Shown here piece by piece: positions 8,488 to 18,168 of a stretch of 24,860 bases of DNA. How positions within the stretch are numbered: the stretch's first letter is position 1; every line of letters starts with the position of its first letter. The stretch comes from Gymnopilus junonius. Lineage: Eukaryota > Basidiomycota > Agaricomycetes > Agaricales > Galerinaceae. Position numbers and translations under genes: made by a program. The stretch covers positions 1 to 24,860 of the forward strand of contig JADNYJ010000462.1 in assembly GCA_015501075.1 (NCBI GenBank), in the 5' to 3' direction. The notes under the pieces are model-generated. The model did not search any database. It was not told the origin of the DNA and worked only from the letters and a program-made list of their open reading frames with translations.

Positions 8488-11398
8488 ATGCCCTCATTCC
8501 CGTCTGCGTAAGAATTCTCGAATGACGTCTTTGATTACATAGTTATCGGTATTTCCAACGGCCTTCTGTCTTTGTGAAGTCTCTGACATTGTTATAGGTG
8601 GTGGAAATGCAGAACTTCCACTGGCCGTTCGGTAGGTTGTCCTTACGAAGTGGACATCGCGGCCTCAATAGCAATTCTTTTGATAGCTTGGCTGAGAATC
8701 GTGTCGCGAAAGTCGGTCTACTGGAGGCTGGATCTGTGGTTGAGGATGATCCTCTAATCACACATCCAAGTATGATTTTCACATGCAACGTCCGCCTCAT
8801 CATTCACATCCATGAGCAGAGGAAATCGGGATGGCTGCCGGCAATCCCAAATTCGACTGGTGTTTCAAAAGCGAACCTCAAGAACATACAGGCCAACGCT
8901 CTATTCAAGTTCCACGGTTCGTGATACTTAGTTGAATAGTTTATTTCACTTTCTCATCTATTCACAGGGGAAAGGGCCTTGGAGGAACGACAGTGCTCAA
9001 TTACTTGGCCTGGGATCGAGCATCCAAGGAAGAGTATGACTCTTGGAAACACTTTTCAGACCCAGAGGGGGCCTGGGATTGGGACTCATTACTTCCATAT
9101 TTCAAGAAATCTGAAAATGCCAGCGAAACTAGGACGGCCTCTGACCCGTACACATCTATGTCACTTCCCGATGCTGAGATCATTCGCGAAGGAATTCCAA
9201 GCGAAGATACATCTGGATACGATGGGCCTATCAAAGTTCGTAACGAAGTGTCTTTCTACTTTATTTTACTAATAACCTACTACATGTTCTTCCACAGACC
9301 TCTTATAATACTCTCTATACAGACGTTATGGCGCCCGCTATCAAAGCCTTTAATTCGATAGGAATTCCAACTAATGTGAATGGGGTACGTATGCTATTGT
9401 TAAGGCCAAGCAAGGCATCCCTGACTTGTCTTTCAGTATGGTGGTAAGACCGATGGAGTGAAGAATTTGAAGAGAACCGTTGATAAGGATTCTGGGATGC
9501 GCATTAGCTCTGCTTCGGCATACCTTTCCAGGGCGTTTGATAATCTTTATGTTCTTACAAATGCAATGGTATGATCACTGTTTTCATATGCATTTTCGAA
9601 CATGACTTTTCACTTGCCTTCGTAGGTTACAAAGCTTGTCTTCGAGACAGCCCTTGATGCTCAAGGAAATCATATTGCACGAAGCGCAGAATTCTCCGTC
9701 AATGGAGAAAACTACACTGCATCTGTTAAAAAAGAAGTTATACTCTGCTGCGGAGCGGTGCAGACCCCCCAAGTGTTGGAGTTATCAGGTGCTCCTTCGA
9801 ATGTTGGCTGACTTTAGTGGTTTCCCTGACCCCCTTATTCTGTAGGCATTGGCAATGTATCCCAACTTAAATCCCTCGGTATTCCTTGTCTCGTTGATCT
9901 ACCTGGTGTGGGAGAGAATTTACATGTACGCCATAATTTTCTGACAAAAATCTACTCTCCAATCAAATTCCTACAGGATCATGTTTTTACACCCATTCAA
10001 TTCCTTCTCCATCCCGATGTTAAGACGTTTGGTGAGTCTTCAAGATAATTCTAGAGCATGACATCCAGAACTAAGTTCGATATAGACGAATTCAGAAACA
10101 ACCCAGAGTTTGTCGCTAATGAAACAGTTAAATAGTGAGTCAATCATCATGGCTTCGCGCTGTTCAGGATCTTCATAAATGTTACAGCGAGACAGCAGGC
10201 GAAGGATGGATCGCAGCTACTGATTCAACGGCAGTGTACAATCCTCTTCATAAAGCGGTTGGAGAGACGGAGTTTACGATGCTCATAAAGATTCTGAAAG
10301 ATTTGATTTCAGCTGCAAAGCAATCCAATACTTCAACTCCCCTCCAAATTGAGCAATATCATGTCCAATTGAGATGGTTGGAGAAGGAACGGGTACCTGA
10401 CTTGGAGACAATTATATTCTCAAAAGGAATTGTTGCTCCTGAACCAGGCAGGTCTTACTTCGGAATGTTGACTGGTATTCAGGTAGGTCATTTCCATTTG
10501 ACTTTAACCCTGCGACTTCTAACAAATCGCTTGTCAAATCATTTATCCCTCCTAGCACCCCTTCAGTCGTGGATCAATCGTGCGTTTTCTTAAATACAAT
10601 CCATTTTCAGCGATTATAGTGCACTACACCAGCACATCTCTTCCGCTAACCCATTTCAACCTCCAAAAATAAATCTGAATTATTTAGGCAACGACTTTGG
10701 TAGGCGACCAGTACTATAAATCTGCTTTATAATCCTTGGTCTTGATATTTCACCACAGATACGGAAATGCTTGTTGCTGGGTTCCGATTCATGGAGAAGG
10801 TCACTTCGGTTAGCTACCTAAAGGATATAATCGAAGCACAGACGGTACCTCCTGCACCGTTACCGAAAGAACAATTGATTGGGTGAGCATACTTGTCTGC
10901 CTATGCCGATTAAAAAAACTAATAAATTTTAAGGTTTATTCGCAAGACCCTATCCGTGAGTTACTCCCTACTTATACATGCTTAAATATGCATACTTAAT
11001 GATAACTTCAGAGCAGCGGCCATCTCATGGGTACGTTGATTAATCACCTGGGTTGCGCTATTCTAGCTCACGCGTCTGATCTCTGCCAATGACAGGGACA
11101 GCTCCATTAGCTCGCCGAGACCTGGGAGGTTAACAAATTCTAATTCCCGCCTGCACAAGACCCTCACTCCTTTTTAGGCGCCGTTGATAATAAACTTAAG
11201 GTCTACGGAACCAGTAACCTTCGCATAGCTGATGCCAGTATCGTTCCCATTCCAATTGCCACGCATATTCAAGCCACCGTGTATGCAATAGCAGAAAAGG
11301 TACTATCTTTGAACTACTATCAGTCATTTACTTGACTATTCTTCTTACTATTCTTCTATCAGGCGGCTGACCTCATTAAGCATGATCACAAAATGTAG
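8488..11398 (+). pseudogene. GMC-2: tandem GMC oxidoreductase copy with an N-terminal stop
   Basis: This copy is colinear with GMC-1, with the same exon order and near-identical exon sizes. It ends A-A-D-L-I-K-H-D-H-K-M before TAG at 11396-11398. It keeps G-L-G-G-T-T, the second GMC signature (Q-T-P-Q-V-L-E-L-S-G-I-G), N-L-H-D-H, and both active-site His (S-G-H-L-M-G-T and A-T-H-I-Q-A-T). Two defects sit at the start. Codon 8 from the homologous ATG is TAA (8509-8511) where GMC-1 has GAA. The third Gly of the G-x-G-x-x-G FAD motif is Glu (G-G-G-N-A-E). Splicing from the GTAAGA made by the stop codon does not restore frame. All later exons look intact, so the damage is recent, or a different first exon exists that I could not find. 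Treated as a probable pseudogene. Confidence 0.6.
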
Positions 11399-11906
11399 AT
11401 TCAAGCAAAATGAGTCGGACTAGAAGCATTTTTAACTTTGTGTATTTAAGGGACTAGCAATCAAATTTTTACAATTTTTGTGTTTTCGATCTCAAGGGAG
11501 TGAATCAAATAGTTCGCTGGATACTAACAAATTTAACTAAATCTTGAAGACAAAAGGACGAAAGCGAAAGAAGGAACAGGCTAACGAAAGTATGTAAGAC
11601 ACAAGTCTCCTACAAATTTGACACCTTCGCTTGCTAATGTTTAATGAAGGTTCCGGGCTGTTATGGATCCAAGGACTGTACCTTAAAGAAAGGGCCTCGG
11701 ATGTGATACGCTCAGTTTCCTATCTACCGACCATTGTTTTGAGTGGCAGAAAGGTGTTTAAATCCCGATCATATCTCCTTTTCCAAATCGACTAGATCGA
11801 GACTATATGTCGTCATTTACTACCTCTGAACTATAAAGACCTTCAAGGTCCCCTTTCACTCACTCCTCAATACAATTTCTGCGGTTTCGTATTCATCACT
11901 CTGACT
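11399..11906. promoter_or_regulatory. GMC-2/SDR-2 intergenic region and SDR-2 promoter
   Basis: No gene-like frame in 508 bp. CTATAAAG (11831-11838), about 70 bp before the SDR-2 ATG, is a good TATA box. It is followed 4 bp later by TTCAAGGTCC (11842-11851), which matches the core of the element in both GMC promoters. Confidence 0.5.
11842..11851 (+). promoter_or_regulatory. Core of the shared promoter element before SDR-2
   Basis: TTCAAGGTCC directly follows the TATA box. Its TCAAGGTCC matches the middle of the 17-nt GMC element. The match is short and could be chance, but the position relative to TATA is similar. Confidence 0.4.
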
Positions 11907-13466
11907 ATGCCTACTGTTGAACCTTTAGGTTCCCGAGTCCTTGTGACTGGCGCTAATGGCTACATCGCAATGTGGGTCATTCGCGTGTTACTGGAACAGG
12001 GCTATATGATCCGAGGCGTCGTGCGATCGCTAGAGAAGGGAAAATACATAAAGGAGTATTTCAGCTCGTATGGCGACAAGATGGAGTTGTTTGTTGTTGA
12101 GGACATGGCGAAGGTGCGTCCCTTGTGGACATATTAGATGACCAATGTTGAGACAATCTCATCCAGGAAGGCGCATTTGACGACGCAGTGAAGGACGTTG
12201 ATGCGATTGAGCATTTGGCTACTCTCGTTACACTGTATGGTATCGATCCCGACGGTACTTGTTTCGTCTTTTATACGAGCGAGCAAGGGGCTTGACTTTT
12301 TGGTCGACAGAGTATATCAGGCCAGCTCTTCATGGTACACTCGGTGTCTTACAAAGTGCTCTCAAGTTTGGGCAAGCATCTGTTTCCTCGTAGCTCAAAA
12401 TCAATTGATTACTCACGGGTGTCGTATCATCCCCAGTGATAAGGTTAAGCGCATCATCATAACTTCATCAGTGGCTGCAATCTACAACCCAGTCACGGAA
12501 CATACCGGTACGGTCACTTTTGACGAAACGTCCTGGGGTGACGAAAACGTGGAAGTCGTGAAAGAGAAAGGGAGAGAGGCAGGCCCCATAGCCAAATACA
12601 GCGCATCAAAGACTTTGGCGGAGAAAGGTGAGTGTCTTATCGCGTGATGGTTCGTCCATACACTTTGGTTCCTAATGATGGGGCTTGAAGCCGCTTGGGA
12701 TTTTTATAAGAAACATAAGAACGAAATTAAATGGGACATGCTCGCACTTCACCCCCCTTTCGTATGTTTATCATTGGTCAGTTCTCTGCGACCCTAATGA
12801 AATATCAAATACCAGGTTTTTGGTGTAAGTTGTATGACTCTCTTACTGGAACATTATTAATAAGGAAGTCTCTGTAGCCCACCCTTCAGAAAGTAAAAAA
12901 GCCTGACGACATGAACGCCTCCATGAAAAACTTCTTTTGGGATATGATAACCAAAGAGATGCCCGATGACGTCCTTCAGGATACCTTCAGCTACGTTGAT
13001 GTCCGCGATGTCGCTGATGCGCATGTGCTAGCGTTGAAAATTGCAAAGGCTGCAGGCGAGAGAATTGTTATCGCTAACAGTGTGTCTTCACAATATCTGC
13101 CCAAGTCGAGAAATAAGTTTACTGAAGACACTTGTTCCAGAATCCTCTACTTGGCAAGGCCTCCGTACGTCCATTTTCCCGTCTCTTTGCGCTCAAACAT
13201 TTTCATAGTCCTCCTTAGGTGACCTTATTCAAAAACTTCAGCCCCAGTTATACACTTCCGGGATCCTCCCTCGCGGCAAGCCGGATTTGGATCAGATGAT
13301 AAAGTTCAAGTATAACGCCGACAAAGGCACACGGATCCTTGGTATGCAGTACATAAGCGAAGAGAAGATGGTCAGTGACGTATTGGCCGATTTTAAGGCA
13401 AGGGGCTGGCTTGAAAAGAGAGCAGATGCTCTGTATCGAAGGGTGGAGCCTGTTGCTGCAAACTGA
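11907..13466 (+). CDS. SDR-2: extended short-chain dehydrogenase/reductase, paralog of SDR-1
   Basis: Nine exons (11907-12113, 12167-12254, 12311-12371, 12437-12627, 12691-12761, 12816-12824, 12878-13079, 13141-13164, 13219-13466) give 366 residues. Exon sizes match SDR-1 almost one for one. The nucleotide-binding motif is V-L-V-T-G-A-N-G-Y-I-A: the last Gly of T-G-x-x-G-x-x-G is Ala, which may alter cofactor use. The catalytic tetrad keeps I-T-S-S and Y-S-A-S-K. Y-V-D-V-R-D-V-A is present. The C-terminal tail is longer than in SDR-1. The third intron (12372-12436) begins with GC rather than GT; no alternative donor keeps the frame. Expected to be a cytosolic NAD(P)H carbonyl reductase of unknown substrate. 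It lies directly downstream of the GMC pair and shares their promoter core. Confidence 0.88.
12816..12824 (+). other. 9-nt micro-exon of SDR-2 (Val-Phe-Gly)
   Basis: GTTTTTGGT lies between a CAG acceptor and a GTAAGT donor, with flanking introns of 54 and 53 nt. It joins P-P-F to P-T-L in the family motif P-P-F-V-F-G-P-T-L. Phase 0 on both sides. Confidence 0.85.
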
Positions 13467-13691
13467 AATTTTTGTGATTATTACTTACTGACTGTTACTG
13501 ACGACTTCAAACCGAGATGAAAATTTATAAACCAACCCTATAAGTTATAAGTAAGTAGTCAGTATTTAACTGCTCTGTCTGTATTAAGGACGCGCCAGAT
13601 ATGCACATGAGGTCGAGTATAACTCCTTTCGAATGCCGAAAGGTATTCAGGAACGAATCGGGAAAAGACTCGAGAGGAGAAATACAATAGA
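13467..13691. other. Spacer between SDR-2 and the SDR-3 pseudogene
   Basis: AT-rich 3' flank of SDR-2 with no gene. The segment at about 13631-13680 resembles 14701-14760, which lies beyond the pseudogene, so the spacer appears to belong to a duplicated unit. Confidence 0.45.
13631..13680 (+). repeat. Imperfect direct repeat, left copy
   Basis: Pattern GAATG..GAA(A)GG...AG.AACGAA, then AAAGACTCG(A/G)GAG, shared with about 14701-14757. The identity is partial with a small gap. The two copies bracket the SDR-3 pseudogene. Confidence 0.4.
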
Positions 13692-14538
13692 GTCGTGCGA
13701 TCGTTAGAGAAGGGAAAACACATACAGGAGTATTTCAGTTCGTATGGCGAGCGCTTCAAAGACCTTAGCCAAGAAAGGTGAGTAAGCTTTCGTTCTTACA
13801 CTTCGTTCTTGACGTCGAAGTTTCAAGCGGCTTGGGATTTTTATAAGAAACATAAGAACGAAGTCAAATGGGAGACATGGTCGGTCGCACTTCATCCCCC
13901 TATCGTATGTCTGTTTATTGAACAATTCTATACAGCCCTAACGAAACGTCAAATTTCAGGTTTTCGGTGTAAGTTAATCGCTCTCTCACTGGAATACGGT
14001 CAATGAAGACCCCTACAGCCCACCCTTCACGAAGTAAAAACTCCCAGCGACATGAATGTCTGAATGAAAGACTTCTTCTGGGACATGATAGCCACGGATA
14101 TACCAGATGAAGTTCCCAAGGACACCTTCAGCTTCGTCGACGTTCGCGATATCGCTGCTGTGCATGTGGCGGTGTTGAGAAAGGAAGAAGCTTCGGGCGA
14201 GAGGATCGTCATAGCGTATCAGTAACGTCTGCCTCAGTCGAGAAAGAGGCTCACTTTTGGCAAGAATCTTCTACTTGGCAAGGACTCCGTGCGTCCAAAT
14301 TTTCACTCCTTGCGCTAATGAATTTTCATGGCTCTCCCTAGGTAACCTCATTCAAAGGATCCGGCCAGGTCTATACACTTCCGGCATCCTTCCGCGCGGT
14401 AACCCAGATTTGGACCAGACTGTAATGTTCAAGTATAATGCGGACAAGGGCACAAGCGAAGAGAAAATGGTCGGTGATATATTGACTGATTTTGAGGCAA
14501 GGGGGTGGCTTGAAATAAGAGTTGATCCTCTTAATTAA
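13692..14538 (+). pseudogene. SDR-3: decayed tandem copy of the reductase
   Basis: The copy starts mid exon 1 (V-R-S-L-E-K-G, compare SDR-2 at 12017). At about 13750 it jumps straight to the A-S-K-T-L-A region, losing roughly 520 bp equivalent to SDR-2 12078-12597, including most of exon 1's end and exons 2-4. Downstream it retains W-D-F-Y-K-K-H-K-N-E, the 9-nt V-F-G micro-exon (13960-13968), and the following exon from 14019. That exon carries an in-frame TGA at 14061-14063 where SDR-2 has TCC. The last exon survives to a TAA ending at 14538 but lacks the R-I-L-G-M-Q-Y-I segment. There is no start codon, Rossmann motif or complete active site. It is a clear pseudogene derived from an SDR-2-like gene by tandem duplication. 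Confidence 0.85.
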
Positions 14539-14700
14539 ATAGTGGAGTTCTTTGATGAGTAGATTCAAGAACCCACAGAAACTGCCCTGCGCATCGAAAA
14601 TTGTGTTAACTCCTTGGCGTCGACTTGGTGATGGAATGCAAATCAACCATATATGTTTGGGGTATTGAATTGATCTGTATGCTTGAATGTAGCCGCTTCT

Positions 14701-14757
14701 GAATGTTGAAAAGGGTTTAGAAACGAAAGCTGAAATTGGCTAAAAAGGACTCGGGAG
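14701..14757 (+). repeat. Imperfect direct repeat, right copy
   Basis: Counterpart of 13631-13680, starting GAATGTTGAAAAGG. It sits in the 369-bp gap before the Bud21-like gene, a gap in which I otherwise see no gene. Confidence 0.4.
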
Positions 14758-14907
14758 ACGACGTGAGGGTGGCCTGTCCACTTACGTAACGTTATAACCC
14801 ACGTGCATTTTCCGTCTAGGGCATCTCTTTCTCACGGCCACAAAAAGTTGATACCGCTAGTCGTTGTCCATTTGCAACATTCTGTCCTTCTCTGTAATCT
14901 CCGTACC

Positions 14908-15982
14908 ATGGCTCCACGAAAACGCACTCTTGATTCAGGCTCTGACTATGACTCTGATGCGCCCGAGGCAGTACCACTTTCTCAATCAAAAAAAGAAATT
15001 CAAAAATTGGAGACGTCGCGCCAAAATGCTTTATTAGCCGAACGCCAGAGTAAGAAGACCCAAAACCGGGAGAAAGACAGGAAGTTGAAAGAGAGGGCGG
15101 AAGTGAATAGGACTTTAGGTAGAAAAGGAAAAGAAAAGGCAGAAGAGAAGGGAAAAAAGAAGGACGAGATGGATGAAGAGGAGGAAGACAGTGATGGTGC
15201 CAACGAATTGGAAGCTAGGATGCTGCGCGCCATGAAAGAGGCGAACGACGAAGATGAGGGAAGTGATGACGATGAAGATGTTGAAGGACTTGGGAGCATT
15301 GGACAGGATGGCGAGGAGGAAGAGGACGAGCTCGAGGACGGAAGTGAAGAAGATGAGCTCGACGAAGACGATGAAGAAGACGATACAGAGGAAGATGGTG
15401 ATGGCTTCTCAGGCTCAGGATCGGAGGAGGAAGACCTCCCACCGCCTTCGTCCTCAAAGAAGGCCAAAACGTCGACCAGACTCAACCCCGACCACCTCCC
15501 AGACGAACTCTTTGCGGCCGCATTCGCTTCCCAGTCCAGGAACAAACGAGCGCTGCGAGACGACTCAGAAGCCGCTTCAAAAGGCAACAGAACAGACAAG
15601 CCTCGACCCGCGAAGAAGCGCAAGACAAATCCAAAATCGCCAAAAGACCTTGTCGTTGGGTGTGTTCCTCTCCTCTTGGCTTTTTTTTTCGTGTTCTGAA
15701 TATCGCGACTTCTTTTTATCTCAGGTCACGCTCGATCCGCGTTCTGCCTTCATCAACGAATCCCCCAACGCCGTCGACCCTGCCATCTCGGAAAATAAAC
15801 AAGTTCCTGGATCGGACGCTTGCTCTCAAAGGCGGGAAGCAAAGAGCAAAAGGTTGGGAACGCCGTCCAGGTTCGTCCTCTCTTGTTCTTATTTTATAAC
15901 AACGAATGCCCATTTTGCGACAGTCAACTTAGGTGTACTCAGGAGTGCTGCTGGCCCCGCTGTTAATTTTGTTAGAGGCTGA
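14908..15982 (+). CDS. Nucleolar U3 snoRNA-associated protein, Bud21/Utp16-like
   Basis: Three exons (14908-15659, 15725-15870, 15924-15982) give 318 residues. The chosen ATG has a good context (ACCATGG). The order is a basic N-terminus (A-P-R-K-R-T), a charged helical Lys/Glu-rich stretch, a very acidic Asp/Glu tract (about residues 85-180), a Ser/Pro-rich linker, a basic cluster P-A-K-K-R-K-T likely to act as a nuclear signal, and a conserved C-terminus with K-I-N-K-F-L-D-R-T-L-A-L-K-G-G and L-G-V-L-R-S-A-A-G-P-A-V-N-F-V-R-G. Small acidic/basic nucleolar proteins of this type belong to the U3 small-subunit processome in 18S rRNA maturation. The family call rests on architecture and the C-terminal motif from recall. 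The coding frame is intact. Confidence 0.68.
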
Positions 15983-16320
15983 TGTCTTCGTAATGATTTG
16001 TTCTATATTGTTAGGCGAAAAATGTAAGCTATACCACAAAAGATTTTCCTGAATTCCTCAATTATTATGCAGAAAGTAAGGCGCCATTCAAATTGAGGAT
16101 CGTTTGGGGTCGTGTGGGCTCTTTGTGGCTCCACCTCCCCTGGTTTCCCCAACGCTGTCCGTTATTCATGAGTCTTGACAAAAGAGGCGTCATTAAACGA
16201 GCCCACGAGTTGAGGACTTAGGACCCCAAAAGCGTGTCCCGATTACTAATTGGTGAGAAACTAGATTAACAACCCGAGTGACTATCCGGGGTGTTCATCC
16301 TTCCCATCTTTTCCACCCCC
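15983..16320. other. Intergenic region before the pseudokinase
   Basis: 338 bp with no gene-like frame and no clear TATA box. Nothing further recognised. Confidence 0.4.
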
Positions 16321-17775
16321 ATGGCGGCGACCGAGGTGTCAACCGAACACACTGCCCAAGATCAAAGGTAAGCATGCCCTCACCTCCTTCGAAAGCGTGT
16401 CTCATCTGAATGGCTCAGACCTTCTCGCCACCACCACCGATGTCAGCGAAGACAATGTAGAATCAGTTGTACAAGAGCTCCTCAAGGTAAATTGGATCCC
16501 ATATTACACGGTCAGCATGAATAACATAGTATATAGGGATACGGAAGTACGGCCAGCAGTGGACTGAAGCTACGCCGCAGCCTTGCTTGGACTCTCTATG
16601 CCCGTCCTGATGTGCCGGCCGTGTTTTTGAATCATCCTCTGCAAAGCTTTACTGAAGACACCTTACATCTCGTGGGGGTAGGCCCATTTTCGAAAGTGTA
16701 CAGTGCAAGCTATGAAGGCCAAAACGTCGCTGTCAAGGTCCTTAAGCAGCATGCGCTTGATATGGTACGTGGCGTCATTCTTTTGTTACGTGCTCTGGAC
16801 TAAGTTCTAGTAGGATATCAACCATCTTTGGGTAAAAATTTCTTCTTGTAGATATTTCCCCGGTTGACATTGATTCAAGGACTTTCTGCGAGAGGCGCAA
16901 GACTGGAAGAAATTGAATGGAAAATCGAATATAACGCCACTCCATAGATGCTTTTCCACCGTAGATCTTGAAAACCAGAATCTTACTTTTGCATTGGTGT
17001 CAACATTAGCAGATTCTGCGCTGCAACAACATTTAATAGATGAAAGCCCGCCTTCTGTTATTCTCCAGTGCGTAGGTCCTTTCCCAACGAGACGGCTAAA
17101 ATCTGATCCTGTGCTAGATCTTAGATGTTGCGAAGGGCCTCCAAGCTGCTCATGAATCGGATGTTATCCATGGCGACATCGCGCTCGTAAGCTTGAAGCT
17201 TTCTTGATAGATATTTTTGACATCATTTAGAAATTAGATTAACGTACTGCTATTCTGCTATTTAATGATGTTACGAAGCTGGCAGGTCTTTCGTTGTCCA
17301 AAAATTTCGGCATGGTTTCTTCTGCATACACGATGGACGGCAATCACAAGTATCTGCATCTAGCAAGAATTGGACCAGAAGTTGCCAAAGAAGGTCAGAC
17401 ACGTACAATAAAAAGCGACATATTTGGTTTTGGTAGTCTCGTGTACGAGGTAAGTTACCTTGTTTACCCGCGAGTTGATCCCGCGCTCTATTGACATGCG
17501 TATTAATACAGATTTTTGCTAAGAAGCCTCCAGTTTTTGATCTTGGCCCGCCTTTCGCATCCCCAGTCCGACCCGACTCCATGGCAAGTGGTATCTGGGA
17601 TAGGGTTTGGGAATTGACACTTTCTTGTTGGCGTGAAGATTGTACTGGCCGTCCGAATGCGGCCCAGATCGTGGCGGAACGCACACAAATTTCGAGCTGG
17701 TGGGATGAACCTGCAGATGCCCAAGGGTTGCTAAAGAAGTTGAAAGGAAGGCGCTCGCATTTACGTACTACATAG
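16321..17775 (+). pseudogene. Tyrosine-kinase-like pseudokinase, frame-broken
   Basis: The exons spell a protein kinase-like fold. The N-lobe has G-V-G-P-F-S-K-V-Y and V-A-V-K-V-L (ending 16763). Then come D-V-A-K-G-L-Q-A-A-H, a catalytic-loop counterpart H-G-D-I-A-L-x-N, and K-L-A-G-L-S-L-S where D-F-G-L-S is expected, so the Mg-binding Asp is lost. The C-lobe has S-D-I-F-G-F-G-S-L-V-Y-E and C-W-x-x-x-x-x-x-R-P. The ATG at 16321 is followed by a clean intron (GTAAGC from 16368), but the next exon is out of frame with it. A perfect 8-bp tandem duplication (17247-17262) shifts the frame after N-V-L-L-F. With both problems the locus cannot encode the full protein as read. Before decay it was already catalytically impaired by the missing D-F-G. 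Such kinase-like families are expanded in agaricomycetes. Confidence 0.7.
17247..17262 (+). repeat. 8-bp tandem duplication CTGCTATT x2
   Basis: Two perfect adjacent copies inside a pseudokinase exon. Removing one copy restores V-L-L-F-N-D-V-T-K-L in a single frame, so the duplication is the evident cause of the frameshift. Confidence 0.85.
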
Positions 17776-17988
17776 TCCCTTTGCATTTGCGGTATGACAT
17801 GGTGCGACTGTTCACACATTCCATCTACGAAGACAAACTGTAAACGAGTAAAAGCGAATTACATATCATTTTAGCGGTCTACACCGGCCGAACAACAGAA
17901 GTGTCGTTGTTTCTATGGTCATTGCCCTGCACCCATGAACGGTCCTATATATAATCCTAGTGACATTGATATTGATGATGATTCACAT

Positions 17989-18168
17989 TATCTGCCCAAG
18001 TCGGGAAAGGAGTTTATGAAGACACTTGTCCGGAATCCTCTACTTAGCAAGGCCTCCGGACGTCCATTTTCCATCTCTTTGTGCTCTAGAATTTTCATGG
18101 CCCTCCTTAGGTGACCTTATTCAAAAACTTCAGCCCGAGTTATACGCTTCCGGGATCCTCCGTCACCT
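17989..18168 (+). pseudogene. Orphan fragment of an SDR-2-like reductase gene
   Basis: About 180 bp closely match SDR-2 13094-13272. They cover the end of one intron, the 24-nt exon with its acceptor and donor region, the next intron, and the start of the last exon (D-L-I-Q-K-L-Q-P-E-L-Y). Similarity stops abruptly after GGGATCCTCC. Introns are retained, so this arose by DNA duplication, not retroposition. The donor G-T of the 24-nt exon has become G-G, and acceptor sequence and codons have drifted. It lies about 4.5 kb from the other copies, between two kinase-like genes. Confidence 0.8.

Noticed and set aside
15000..15623. 207-residue Ser-rich antisense frame
   Set aside because: It is the mirror of the acidic Asp/Glu tract of the Bud21-like gene; GAN/GAR codons read as TCN/CTC on the other strand.
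15254..15982. 242-residue plus-strand frame overlapping the Bud21-like gene
   Set aside because: It has no domain in its first part. It stays open because of the repetitive acidic tract, and it coincides with the true frame only in the last exon.
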